A DNA stretch of 28,818 bases, taken from DASRIA01 sp038203635 (GTDB lineage Bacteria; Actinomycetota; Thermoleophilia; Solirubrobacterales; JBBDJG01). Position 1 is the stretch's first letter, and each line of letters begins with the position of its first letter. Of this stretch, positions 21,888 to 28,533 are shown piece after piece. The DNA lies in assembly GCA_038203635.1 (NCBI GenBank), contig JBBRDT010000043.1, positions 1-28,818 of the forward strand, read 5' to 3'. The notes below the pieces were generated by a model. The model did not search any database. It saw nothing but the letters and a program-made list of their open reading frames with translations, and was not told the origin of the DNA. Both the position numbers and the translations under genes were made by a program.

Positions 21888-23158
21888 GGGCGGCGTGCAT
21901 AGCAGCCGCGGTCCTCGCCGTGGCGGTGGTGGGTGGCTGCGGGGGCGACAAGAAGCCCAGCGGGCCGCAGAAGCTCGACCTCGAGATCGGGAACCTGCTG
22001 CCCCTCACGGGTGCCTTCGACGCGTTCGGGAAGCCGGCACGGCGGGCCGCCGACGTGGCGGCCGAGGAGATCCGCAAGGCGGCCGCGAAAGCGGGCGCGC
22101 GTCACACCGTGAAGGTGCAGACCGTCGATTACAGGTCCGAGCCGCTGGTCGCCGTCGACAAGGGCAAGGAGCTCGTGAAGAACGGGGCCACGTGCCTGAC
22201 GGGCGCGTTCGGATCCGGGCACGCCGCACGGGTCGGCGCCAAGGTGGCCACGCCGAACAGGGTCCTCGAGATCGCTCCCTCCGCAAGCGCCAAGCAGTTG
22301 AACGACGTCAAGGACAGGGGATACCTGAACCAGGTCGTGCCCCAGGACTCATTGCAGGTCGTCGCGCTCGCGGAGCACATGTCACGCGAGCTGAAGGGCG
22401 GCGCCAGGGGCAAGACGGTCAACATCGGCGCGCTGGACTCGATCTACGGCAAGGAGCTGACCAAGCGGTTCGAGGCAGCCTGGCGCAGCAAGGGCGGCTT
22501 GGTGGGCCAGAAGACCACGTACAAGCAAGACTCCACGATCTTCACCGCGCCGGCCGATCTGCTGGCCGAGGGCAAGCCCGACGCGTGGGTCTTCTTCGAC
22601 TTCATCGATACCTATCTGAAGGTCGGGACGGAGCTCCAGCAGAACGAGAAGGCCAAGTGGTCACCCCGCAAGACGTTCGCGGGGGACTCGCTTGCCAATC
22701 CTCGCCTGTCCACCGCCGGCCCGACCATCAGCAACGGCTTGTCGGGGGTCGCCATCTCCGCTCCCCAGAACGGCAAGGCCGCAAAGGCATTCGACGCCGC
22801 GTTCAAGCGCACGTCGGGCGTCAACCGGCAGACCTTCGACGCCCAGGAGTTCGACGCGGTCGTGCTCTGTTATCTGGCGGCGGTCGCGGCCGGCTCGACC
22901 AAGGGGGAGGACATGAAGGACGAGCTGCGGGCGATCACCGCCGCCCCCGGGCGCAAGTACACCTGGCTCGAGCTCGACCAGGCGATCAGAGCGCTCGAGA
23001 ACGGGACCGACATCAACTACGAGGGCGTCTCGGGACCGATCGAGCTGAACGCCGACGGCGCTGCGACCGCGGGCGTCTATGACGTGTACCGCTTCAAGGA
23101 CGGCAAGTTCGACATCACCGACCAGATCGCCGTACCGCTGGGCAGCGGCGGCGTCTGA
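21884..23158 (+). CDS. Substrate-binding lipoprotein, branched-chain amino acid (Peripla_BP_6) type
   Basis: 424 residues from ATG 21884, overlapping the aminotransferase stop. The signal peptide ends in the lipobox VVGGC with Cys19 as the lipidated residue. The mature part reads as a type I periplasmic-binding fold: LEIGNLLPLTGAFDAFGKPARRAADVAAEEI (Leu/Ile/Val-binding signature region), CLTGAFGSGHAARVGA, VNIGALDSIYGKELTKRFEAAW and FDAQEFDAVVLCYLAAVAAG. It should sit outside the membrane and bind a small ligand. No permease or ATPase genes flank it, so it is an orphan binding protein. Coupling to an aminotransferase hints at an amino-acid-like ligand, which is inference. Confidence 0.88.
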   Translation: MRAACIAAAVLAVAVVGGCGGDKKPSGPQKLDLEIGNLLPLTGAFDAFGKPARRAADVAAEEIRKAAAKAGARHTVKVQTVDYRSEPLVAVDKGKELVKNGATCLTGAFGSGHAARVGAKVATPNRVLEIAPSASAKQLNDVKDRGYLNQVVPQDSLQVVALAEHMSRELKGGARGKTVNIGALDSIYGKELTKRFEAAWRSKGGLVGQKTTYKQDSTIFTAPADLLAEGKPDAWVFFDFIDTYLKVGTELQQNEKAKWSPRKTFAGDSLANPRLSTAGPTISNGLSGVAISAPQNGKAAKAFDAAFKRTSGVNRQTFDAQEFDAVVLCYLAAVAAGSTKGEDMKDELRAITAAPGRKYTWLELDQAIRALENGTDINYEGVSGPIELNADGAATAGVYDVYRFKDGKFDITDQIAVPLGSGGV

Positions 23159-23163
23159 CCGTC

Positions 23164-23508
23164 CTACTCGCCGACCGCGGCCTCGACCGAGCTCGACAGC
23201 GGCACGACGCGCTCCACCTCCGTCAGCAGCAGCACCCGCCTGACGTTCGAGTCGTCGGGGACGACCAGCTCCAGCTCCTGTCCCCGGTTGCGAAGGCGCT
23301 GAGCGAGCTCGAAGAGCATGCGCACCCCCGAGCTGTCGAGGTACTGCGTCCCGGAGAGGTCGAGCACGAGGGCGGTCGCGGAGTTCGGCGTCGCCTCGAT
23401 CAGGCGATCCGTCACGGAGGCTGCATTGGAGAGGTCCACCTCACCGCTCACGCGCGCGATGACCACGCCTCCCCGCTGCTCCACCTCCAGGTGCTCGAGC
23501 GCCGTCAT
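23164..23508 (-). CDS. STAS-domain anti-anti-sigma factor (SpoIIAA/RsbV-like)
   Basis: 114 residues from ATG 23508, overlapping the phosphatase-kinase gene by ATGA. The whole protein is one STAS domain: VVIARVSGEVDLSNAASV, ALVLDLSGTQYLDSSGVRML and LVVPDDSNVRRVLLLTEVERVVPL. The DSSG motif (58-61) holds the serine normally phosphorylated by the partner kinase. Unphosphorylated, such proteins bind the anti-sigma kinase and free the sigma factor. The adjacent gene encodes both a kinase-type and a phosphatase domain, which are its expected partners. No sigma gene is adjacent. It ends 5 bases from the convergent lipoprotein gene. Confidence 0.93.
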   Translation of the reverse strand: MTALEHLEVEQRGGVVIARVSGEVDLSNAASVTDRLIEATPNSATALVLDLSGTQYLDSSGVRMLFELAQRLRNRGQELELVVPDDSNVRRVLLLTEVERVVPLSSSVEAAVGE

Positions 23509-25835
23509 CTGACATTCAGCTTCCGGGTCATGCTCACCTTCGTCCCGGCGTTGGGGTCGGTGACGATGTTCACGGAATCCATCAGGGTCTCCATCAGGCC
23601 CAGGCCGCGCCCACGGTTGTTCCCGCGCGGCTCGCGCCAGCGACCGTAGTCGCGAACGGTGATCGCGACCTCGTCTCCCGCGCAGGCCGCATCGATGTGG
23701 ACCGACGCATCGCCGGGACCATACGCATGTTCGATCGCGTTCGCGCACGCCTCGTTGCAGGCGAGCACTATGTCGTAGCTGTCGGCCTCGCTGGCCTCGC
23801 ATTCCGCCAGCCAGCGCTGCAGCGCGCGCCGCAGCGAGCTCAGCTCCAGCGGCTCGGCCGGCAGCGTCAGCTCCATGCGCTCGGCGGCCACCGGGACCGA
23901 CCTGAGCGCGAGCAGCGCGACGTCGTCCTCCACTCCGGAAACGGTCTCGAGCAGACGCTCACACAGCACCTCGAGGTCGTCGTCCACGTGCGCGCCGACG
24001 ACTGCGGCGAGTTGCCTCATCCCATCGTCGATGGGCGTGCTGCGCTTCTCGATCAGGCCGTCGGTGTAGAGCAGGAGGGTGGAGCCGGGCGCGAGCAGGT
24101 ACTCGGCCTCCCCGTACTTGGTCTGCCGCGAGACTCCCAATGGGAGCGAACGCCCCTCTTCGAGGAACAGGGTCGTCCCGTCGGGATTCGCCTGCAGCGG
24201 CGGCGGGTGACCGGCGCTCGACAGCAACACACGGCCCGAGCCAGGCTCGAACACCAGAAAGATGATCGTCGCCATGACGACGCCTTCGCGACGCCACGCG
24301 AGGCTGTTGAGGTGCTCGAGCGCCGCGGCCGGTGGGTGCTGCTCGAACGCGTACGCCCGCAGGGCGTTTCGTAGCTGGCTCATGAGCGAGGCGGCGTGCA
24401 GGCCACGCCCGGCCACGTCGCCGATCACCACGCCGCGCCTGCCGCCCTCGAGCTCGAGCACGTCGTACCAGTCCCCGCCGACGTCGACGCCCGTTCCTCC
24501 GGGCACGAAGCGGGCCGCCAGCCCGACGCCGGGAATCTCGGGGAGTCGCTCCGGTACGAAGCTGCGCTGCAGCACGTCGGCGCGCTTGCGTTCCGTGATG
24601 TCGCGGATGGAGCTCGACACCAGCGTGCCGGCTTCCGTCTGCAGCGGGCTGAGGCTGATCTCGACGGGAAACTCCGTACCGTCTCGCCGGAGCCCCCAGA
24701 GCTCGACGGACCCTCTCGTCCCGAGGTCGCGGAAGGGATGGGACTCGCGAAAGCGCTCCGGCACGAGCGTCTCGACCTGCTGGCCGACCAGCTCGTCGCG
24801 GGGGCTGCCGAAGAGATGCTCGGCCTGAGCGTTGACGAGCTGGATCTTCCCCTGGTCGTTCGCGATCACCATGGCGTCGGGTGCGGATTCGATCAACTCG
24901 CGGAACTGCTCTTGCGTGCGGCGCTGCTCGGTGACGTCCTGCACCGTGCCGAACACCCGCAGCGGCCTGCCGCCGTCGTCGGTCACAACCTGACCGCCTC
25001 CATGCAGGATGCGCACGACGCCGTCGGGCCGGACGATGCGATGCTCGAAGACGAACGGCGCGTGATCTTCGAGCGCTCTGTTGAGCGTGCGGTCGACCGC
25101 GTCCCGGTCCTCGGAGTGGACGTGGCTCAGCAGCTCCGCGTGGCTGGAGGGAAATCCACCCGCGGGCAGGCCGTGGATGCGGTACAGCTCATCCGACCAG
25201 GCGACCTCGTCCGACGGGATGTGCCACTCCCAGCTGCCGATGTGCGCGACGTCCTGCGCCTCGCCGAGCAGCGCGACGAGCCGCTCGCTGCGCTGGCGCA
25301 GCAGCGCGATCAGGAGGCCGGCCACCGTCAGCGTCGTGGCAACCAACAGCCAGTTGATCGCGGGGTCCGCGGTATCGCCCTGCGCCGCCATGGCCGCGGC
25401 AAAGCCGGCGAAGCAGACGAGCAGCGTGATCGTCGCGTACCGCATCTCCAGGAAGTAGTAGGCGGAGAGCACCGCCCAGAAGTAGATCGTCGCGTAGCCG
25501 GCCGCCGCGTCGGCGCCGCCAGAGTAGACGAGCGAGGTGATCAGGACCGCTCCCAGCCCCGGGAGGAGCCGGAACAGCCAGAGCGGGATCCGCTCGAAGC
25601 CGATCACCATCAGCGCGGCCACTCCGTAGGCGATCAGCGCCGGGGCCACGATCCCCGGAACCCAGCGATCGGGGTCGTGGGGGAGCAGCAGCGAGAGCAA
25701 CGAGAGGGTGGCCCCGATGCCGTAGAGGTAGGCAAACGCCTGCGCCATCACGACCGGGCTGGTGGGCGGCAGCAGTCCGCGCACGCTCCAGCGGAGCCTT
25801 CCGAGCATCTCGAGGAGGGAGGGGCGGCCGGTCAT
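23505..25835 (-). CDS. Membrane PAS-PAS-SpoIIE phosphatase fused to an RsbW-like kinase domain
   Basis: 776 residues from ATG 25835. Domains in order: about six membrane helices (30-180); PAS 1 (about 195-305: IGSWEWHIPSDEVAWSDELYRIHG); PAS 2 (about 310-418: FRELIESAPDAMVIANDQGKI, ending SSIRDITERKRAD); PP2C-type SpoIIE phosphatase (about 425-648) with DVGGDWYDV (451-459), VIGDVAGRGLHAA, SSAGHPPPL, LLLYTDGLIE and VEDDVALL; and a C-terminal GHKL ATPase (about 650-776) with N-box NEACANAIEHAYG (694-706), VRDYGRWREP and RGRGLGLMETLMD. It could thus both phosphorylate and dephosphorylate a STAS protein in response to a signal sensed by membrane or PAS domains. All metal-binding Asp residues of the phosphatase appear present. 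It is coupled by ATGA to the genes on each side. Confidence 0.93.
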   Translation of the reverse strand: MTGRPSLLEMLGRLRWSVRGLLPPTSPVVMAQAFAYLYGIGATLSLLSLLLPHDPDRWVPGIVAPALIAYGVAALMVIGFERIPLWLFRLLPGLGAVLITSLVYSGGADAAAGYATIYFWAVLSAYYFLEMRYATITLLVCFAGFAAAMAAQGDTADPAINWLLVATTLTVAGLLIALLRQRSERLVALLGEAQDVAHIGSWEWHIPSDEVAWSDELYRIHGLPAGGFPSSHAELLSHVHSEDRDAVDRTLNRALEDHAPFVFEHRIVRPDGVVRILHGGGQVVTDDGGRPLRVFGTVQDVTEQRRTQEQFRELIESAPDAMVIANDQGKIQLVNAQAEHLFGSPRDELVGQQVETLVPERFRESHPFRDLGTRGSVELWGLRRDGTEFPVEISLSPLQTEAGTLVSSSIRDITERKRADVLQRSFVPERLPEIPGVGLAARFVPGGTGVDVGGDWYDVLELEGGRRGVVIGDVAGRGLHAASLMSQLRNALRAYAFEQHPPAAALEHLNSLAWRREGVVMATIIFLVFEPGSGRVLLSSAGHPPPLQANPDGTTLFLEEGRSLPLGVSRQTKYGEAEYLLAPGSTLLLYTDGLIEKRSTPIDDGMRQLAAVVGAHVDDDLEVLCERLLETVSGVEDDVALLALRSVPVAAERMELTLPAEPLELSSLRRALQRWLAECEASEADSYDIVLACNEACANAIEHAYGPGDASVHIDAACAGDEVAITVRDYGRWREPRGNNRGRGLGLMETLMDSVNIVTDPNAGTKVSMTRKLNVR

Positions 25836-27124
25836 GAGCGCTCGTACCCGAACAGGTCCAGTGCGGCGCCGAACGTGCGCTCGCAGGCGGCAATCACATC
25901 CGCATCGAGGTCGCGCTGCCAGCGGCCCACCGAGCTCTGCGGCGAATCGGTGGTCCGGTGCTCGCCCAGTTCCGGAAGCTCGTCAGCGAGGCCCTCCACC
26001 ATGCCGGCGATCGTCTGCTCGCCCGAGTCGATCCCGGCGTAGTCGAGTATGCGGGCGAGTGCCGGCCCGGGGTCGAGCACCAGATCCTCGTAGCGGACCA
26101 GGTGGGCGCGGTCGCGGCGACGCTCCCAGGCCCGTGCCAGCGACTCGGCCCAGCCGCCGAGCCGTTCGACGTAGTCGGCGTCGGAGTTCGCCTTGGCGCG
26201 CCCGAACCCGGACACGCCGCGCTTGCGATTGAACGCGAGCACCGAGCACACCATGTCGCGGAAGTCCCGCACGAGGAACAGCTCCCGCCCCCGGGGGTAG
26301 AGCTCCGCCGCGACCGAGGACACACGGAGGTTGGACTTCTCGGCAAACAATCGCTCGGGGCCGGCGCCGATGTCGGCGGCGATGCGCTCGTACGCAGCGT
26401 CGATTCGCTGCTGGCTGATCTCTGCCAGCGCCTCAACGGCCTCGCCTCCGAACCACTCCTGCAAAGTCGCGTCACGCAGCGGCGAGGGCATCGGGGCGTC
26501 CCGGCCGATCCACCACGTCTGCTCGGCGACGGCTCCCTGCGGTGCGACCCCGCGCAGGTAGCTGACGGGGTCGGCGAAGGTCAGCAGTGCGTCGATCCAG
26601 TAGCTCGCGATGCGCTGCTCGAAGCGGTATGGCTTGAAGGACATGATCTCCGGGTGCGAGGTGAGCAGGCGCATCAGCAACATCGACCCGGTGCGGCCGA
26701 AGGTGGTGATCAGGATCGGCTGGCGCTGTGGCTCGAAGGCGGTGGTGAGCGGGGCGCGCTCCCCTTCGATCGAGCCGAGCGGGGCGGCGGTGCCGTCATC
26801 GAGCACCGCGCGCACGTCGATCCGGTACCGCGGCGGCAGCCGCAGCATGCTCTGCAGCACGTAGAAGCCGATCCTGTCACCGCCGGCCTGCGGGAACCGC
26901 TGGGCGATCTTCGGCCGCTCGACCGTCAGGGGCACGCTCCACAGGACCTCGCCGTCGTGAACGCCCTCCACGGCTCTCACGCCCGCCTCGCGGCCCACGG
27001 CCCACCCGCGCACGTCGAGCATCCAGTCCCCGCGCTCGTCGCCCGCGGCCGGCCTGTCGATGCCTCCGCCGGCGAGCCCGTCCGGGGCGTTCGGCTGGGT
27101 GACATCGAGGACTCTCGTTCTCAT
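25832..27124 (-). CDS. Sulfotransferase with N-terminal beta-domain
   Basis: 430 residues from ATG 27124. The frame is open further upstream into the tRNA-Gly gene, so that extension is rejected. The N-terminal part (about 33-125: WMLDVRGWAVGREAGVRAVE, VPLTVERPKIAQRFP, YRIDVRAVLDDG) looks like a beta-sandwich accessory domain of the kind fused to glyco- and sulfotransferases. The sulfotransferase domain has the 5'-phosphosulfate loop TTFGRTGSMLLMRLL (140-154) and the 3'-phosphate motif LVRDFRDMVCS (284-294), then HLVRYEDLVLDP. It would move sulfate from PAPS to a carbohydrate, lipid or protein. No signal peptide is seen. It is the first gene of the partner-switching operon, overlapping the phosphatase gene by ATGA (25832-25835). 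Confidence 0.88.
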   Translation of the reverse strand: MRTRVLDVTQPNAPDGLAGGGIDRPAAGDERGDWMLDVRGWAVGREAGVRAVEGVHDGEVLWSVPLTVERPKIAQRFPQAGGDRIGFYVLQSMLRLPPRYRIDVRAVLDDGTAAPLGSIEGERAPLTTAFEPQRQPILITTFGRTGSMLLMRLLTSHPEIMSFKPYRFEQRIASYWIDALLTFADPVSYLRGVAPQGAVAEQTWWIGRDAPMPSPLRDATLQEWFGGEAVEALAEISQQRIDAAYERIAADIGAGPERLFAEKSNLRVSSVAAELYPRGRELFLVRDFRDMVCSVLAFNRKRGVSGFGRAKANSDADYVERLGGWAESLARAWERRRDRAHLVRYEDLVLDPGPALARILDYAGIDSGEQTIAGMVEGLADELPELGEHRTTDSPQSSVGRWQRDLDADVIAACERTFGAALDLFGYERS

Positions 27125-27188
27125 GGGTGAGCGGCGTCCGCCGGGCGGAACCGCAGCGAACGCTACGTGATCGCGGGTCTCTGCAACG

Positions 27189-27230
27189 AAAAACGCGGCC
27201 CGGGGAAGGGTTGGACACCCCGGGGCCGCG
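27189..27230 (-). terminator. Intrinsic terminator of the tRNA-Gly gene
   Basis: On the minus strand CGCGGCC(C)CGGGG pairs with CCCCG/GGCCGCG (12 bp with one bulged C) around a 12-base loop, followed by TTTTT (27193-27189). It lies about 20 bases after the tRNA 3' end and before the sulfotransferase gene, so it separates the two units. Confidence 0.88.
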
Positions 27231-27250
27231 CTACCTCGCTCTACGAGCGA

Positions 27251-27324
27251 AGCGGATGATGGGACTCGAACCCACGACCTTCTGCATGGCAAGCAGACGC
27301 TCTAGCCAACTGAGCTACATCCGC
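27251..27324 (-). tRNA. tRNA-Gly (GCC)
   Basis: On the minus strand: acceptor GCGGATG (27324-27318) pairs with CATCCGC, D-arm GCTC...GAGC, anticodon stem TCTGC/GCAGA with loop TTGCCAT (anticodon GCC), T-arm GTGGG-TTCGAGT-CCCAT, discriminator U. No CCA is encoded. All stems pair fully apart from one G-U in the T-stem. A TATACT -10 lies just upstream and a terminator just downstream, so it is an independent unit. Confidence 0.97.
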
Positions 27325-27335
27325 AAACGGCCATG

Positions 27336-27341
27336 AGTATA
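27336..27341 (-). promoter_or_regulatory. -10 element of the tRNA-Gly gene
   Basis: TATACT on the minus strand, 11 bases upstream of the mature tRNA 5' end, giving a predicted start about 5 bases before it. The -35 region is GC-rich and not recognisable. Confidence 0.55.
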
Positions 27342-27395
27342 GCCCTGCTCCCAGGCCGGCCCGACGGGGCCTCGCCGCTAACCTTCGACCCGCCC

Positions 27396-27467
27396 GGCGA
27401 CGTGGCGGAGTGGCTTACGCGGGGGCCTGCAAAGCCCTTTACACCGGTTCGATTCCGGTCGTCGCCT
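27396..27467 (+). tRNA. tRNA-Cys (GCA)
   Basis: Acceptor GGCGACG / CGTCGCC, short D-stem GCG/CGC, anticodon stem GGGGC/GCCCT with loop CTGCAAA (anticodon GCA), T-arm ACCGG-TTCGATT-CCGGT, discriminator U73 as expected for tRNA-Cys. No CCA is encoded. A possible -10, TAACCT, lies at 27379-27384. Its 3' end is 12 bases from the stop of the convergent methyltransferase gene, with no evident terminator between. Confidence 0.96.
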
Positions 27468-27479
27468 CTAGCGGAATTC

Positions 27480-28256
27480 TCAAGGGAGCCTGCCCCAGAG
27501 CAGGATGCGCTTGAACGCGAACGGGTAGGGCCGCTCCTCCGGCAGCTCGGAGACCAGGAGCGCTCGATAGCGGGCCAGGAATTCGTCGTACGCGCTCTCC
27601 GGTAGCCGCCCCCGGTAGTCCGTCAGCAGCGTCCCCTTGACCCAGTCGACGACGGCGTCAGGTTCCGGCAGGACGTGCAGGTAAACCTGCAACCGGACGT
27701 GCTGAGACCCGTAGCCGAGGCGGTGAAGCAGTTCGGCGTAGAGCTCTGGGCTCAGCACGGGTGTTCGGCGGACGTAGCCGCCGAGAGCCTCGCGAAAGGG
27801 CTCTTCCCCGGCAACCCGCTCCGCCACCAGGTGCGAGGGATGGTCGTGGTTCGCGGGCACCTGCACGGCGAGCTGACCGCGGGGGGCCAGGGTGGATGTC
27901 AGCCGCGCGAAGAGCGCGGCGTGGTCGTCGACCCAGTGCAGCGCGGCGTTCGAGAACACGAGGTCAAAGGGCTCGGAGGGCGCCCACTCGGCAATGTCGC
28001 CCGGCTCGAAGGTCAAGCCTTCGCCCGCGTGCGACGCGCTTCGCTCGAGCATCGCGGGCGAGGAGTCGAGCCCGAGCGTGGTGCTCGCTCCGGCCCGCTC
28101 GTGCAGCGAACGGGTGAGCTCGCCGGTGCCGCAGCCGAGATCGACGACGCGTCCTCCGGGGCACGGCTCGACCAGGTCGAGCAGGTCGAAGAACGGGGCC
28201 GATCGCTCGCGTTCGAACTGCTCGTACTGGGCCGGATCCCAGCTATCGGCCGTCAA
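27480..28256 (-). CDS. SAM-dependent methyltransferase, trans-aconitate 2-methyltransferase (Tam)-like
   Basis: 258 residues from TTG 28256, which overlaps the stop of the upstream gene (TTGA at 28253-28256). No ATG lies near the N-terminus, and TADSWDPAQYEQFERERSAPFFDLL fits the Tam start (xWDPxxYxxFxxxRxxPxxDLL). SAM-binding motifs are VVDLGCGTGELTRSL (motif I), LGLDSSPAML, GDIAEWAP, and DLVFSNAALHWVDDH (motif IV), followed by PRGQLAVQVPAN and DPxx-type cap residues ending DEFLARYRALL. E. coli Tam is 252 residues. Tam methylates trans-aconitate, detoxifying an aconitase inhibitor. The exact substrate here is inferred only from similarity. Confidence 0.88.
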   Translation of the reverse strand: MTADSWDPAQYEQFERERSAPFFDLLDLVEPCPGGRVVDLGCGTGELTRSLHERAGASTTLGLDSSPAMLERSASHAGEGLTFEPGDIAEWAPSEPFDLVFSNAALHWVDDHAALFARLTSTLAPRGQLAVQVPANHDHPSHLVAERVAGEEPFREALGGYVRRTPVLSPELYAELLHRLGYGSQHVRLQVYLHVLPEPDAVVDWVKGTLLTDYRGRLPESAYDEFLARYRALLVSELPEERPYPFAFKRILLWGRLP

Positions 28257-28480
28257 GCGAGGTCCCAGCCGAAGTAGACCTCCACCTTGCAGATCTTGTC
28301 GCCACGGAACGTGTGGATCTCGGTGTTGCGAAACCGGCGGCCATCGGTCTTCGTGCTCTCGTAGGTGACCACGACCTCGTCTCCCTCCTCGAAGAGCCGT
28401 TTGAATTCGAAGGTATCGATCAGCTCGGAGTTCGGCCAGCAGCGGTCGAAGTACAGCGCGCGATCGATTCCGGGGCACAT
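28253..28480 (-). CDS. Short SnoaL/NTF2-like protein, apparently lacking the N-terminal helices
   Basis: 75 residues from ATG 28480, with a strong Shine-Dalgarno sequence AAGGAGG (28490-28484) 3 bases from the start. The sequence FEFKRLFEEGDEVVVTYESTKTDGRRFRNTEIHTFRGDKICKVEVYFGWDL, read in segments, is the beta-sheet half of a SnoaL-like fold (GDEVVVTYE; RFRNTEIHTFRGDKI). Family members are usually 110-130 residues and begin with helices absent here. The strong ribosome-binding site argues that the short form is genuinely translated. Coupling by TTGA to the methyltransferase suggests a joint function. Ligand unknown. Confidence 0.75.
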   Translation of the reverse strand: MCPGIDRALYFDRCWPNSELIDTFEFKRLFEEGDEVVVTYESTKTDGRRFRNTEIHTFRGDKICKVEVYFGWDLA

Positions 28481-28520
28481 GCTCCTCCTTGGGTCGCTGG
28501 TCGTGGGGTGGACCTCCCGT

Positions 28521-28526
28521 TAATCT
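28521..28526 (+). promoter_or_regulatory. Candidate -10 element of the gene at 28534
   Basis: TAATCT ends 7 bases before GTG 28534, with no Shine-Dalgarno sequence in the gap, fitting a leaderless transcript. It lies in the 53-bp divergent space to the SnoaL-like gene. Confidence 0.4.
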
Positions 28527-28533
28527 CGCGCCT

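Noticed and set aside
24396..26042. 548-codon plus-strand open frame across the SpoIIE and sulfotransferase genes
   Set aside because: Shadow frame rich in His, Arg, Gln and Asp with no domain; the minus strand carries well-defined domains.
27125..27292. Longer sulfotransferase start inside the tRNA-Gly gene
   Set aside because: The extension runs through a tRNA and its terminator and has no homology; ATG 27124 is the sensible start.
27489..27504. Small hairpin CCTGC/GCAGG as a tRNA-Cys terminator
   Set aside because: Only 5 bp, no T-run on the plus strand, and it lies within the methyltransferase coding end.
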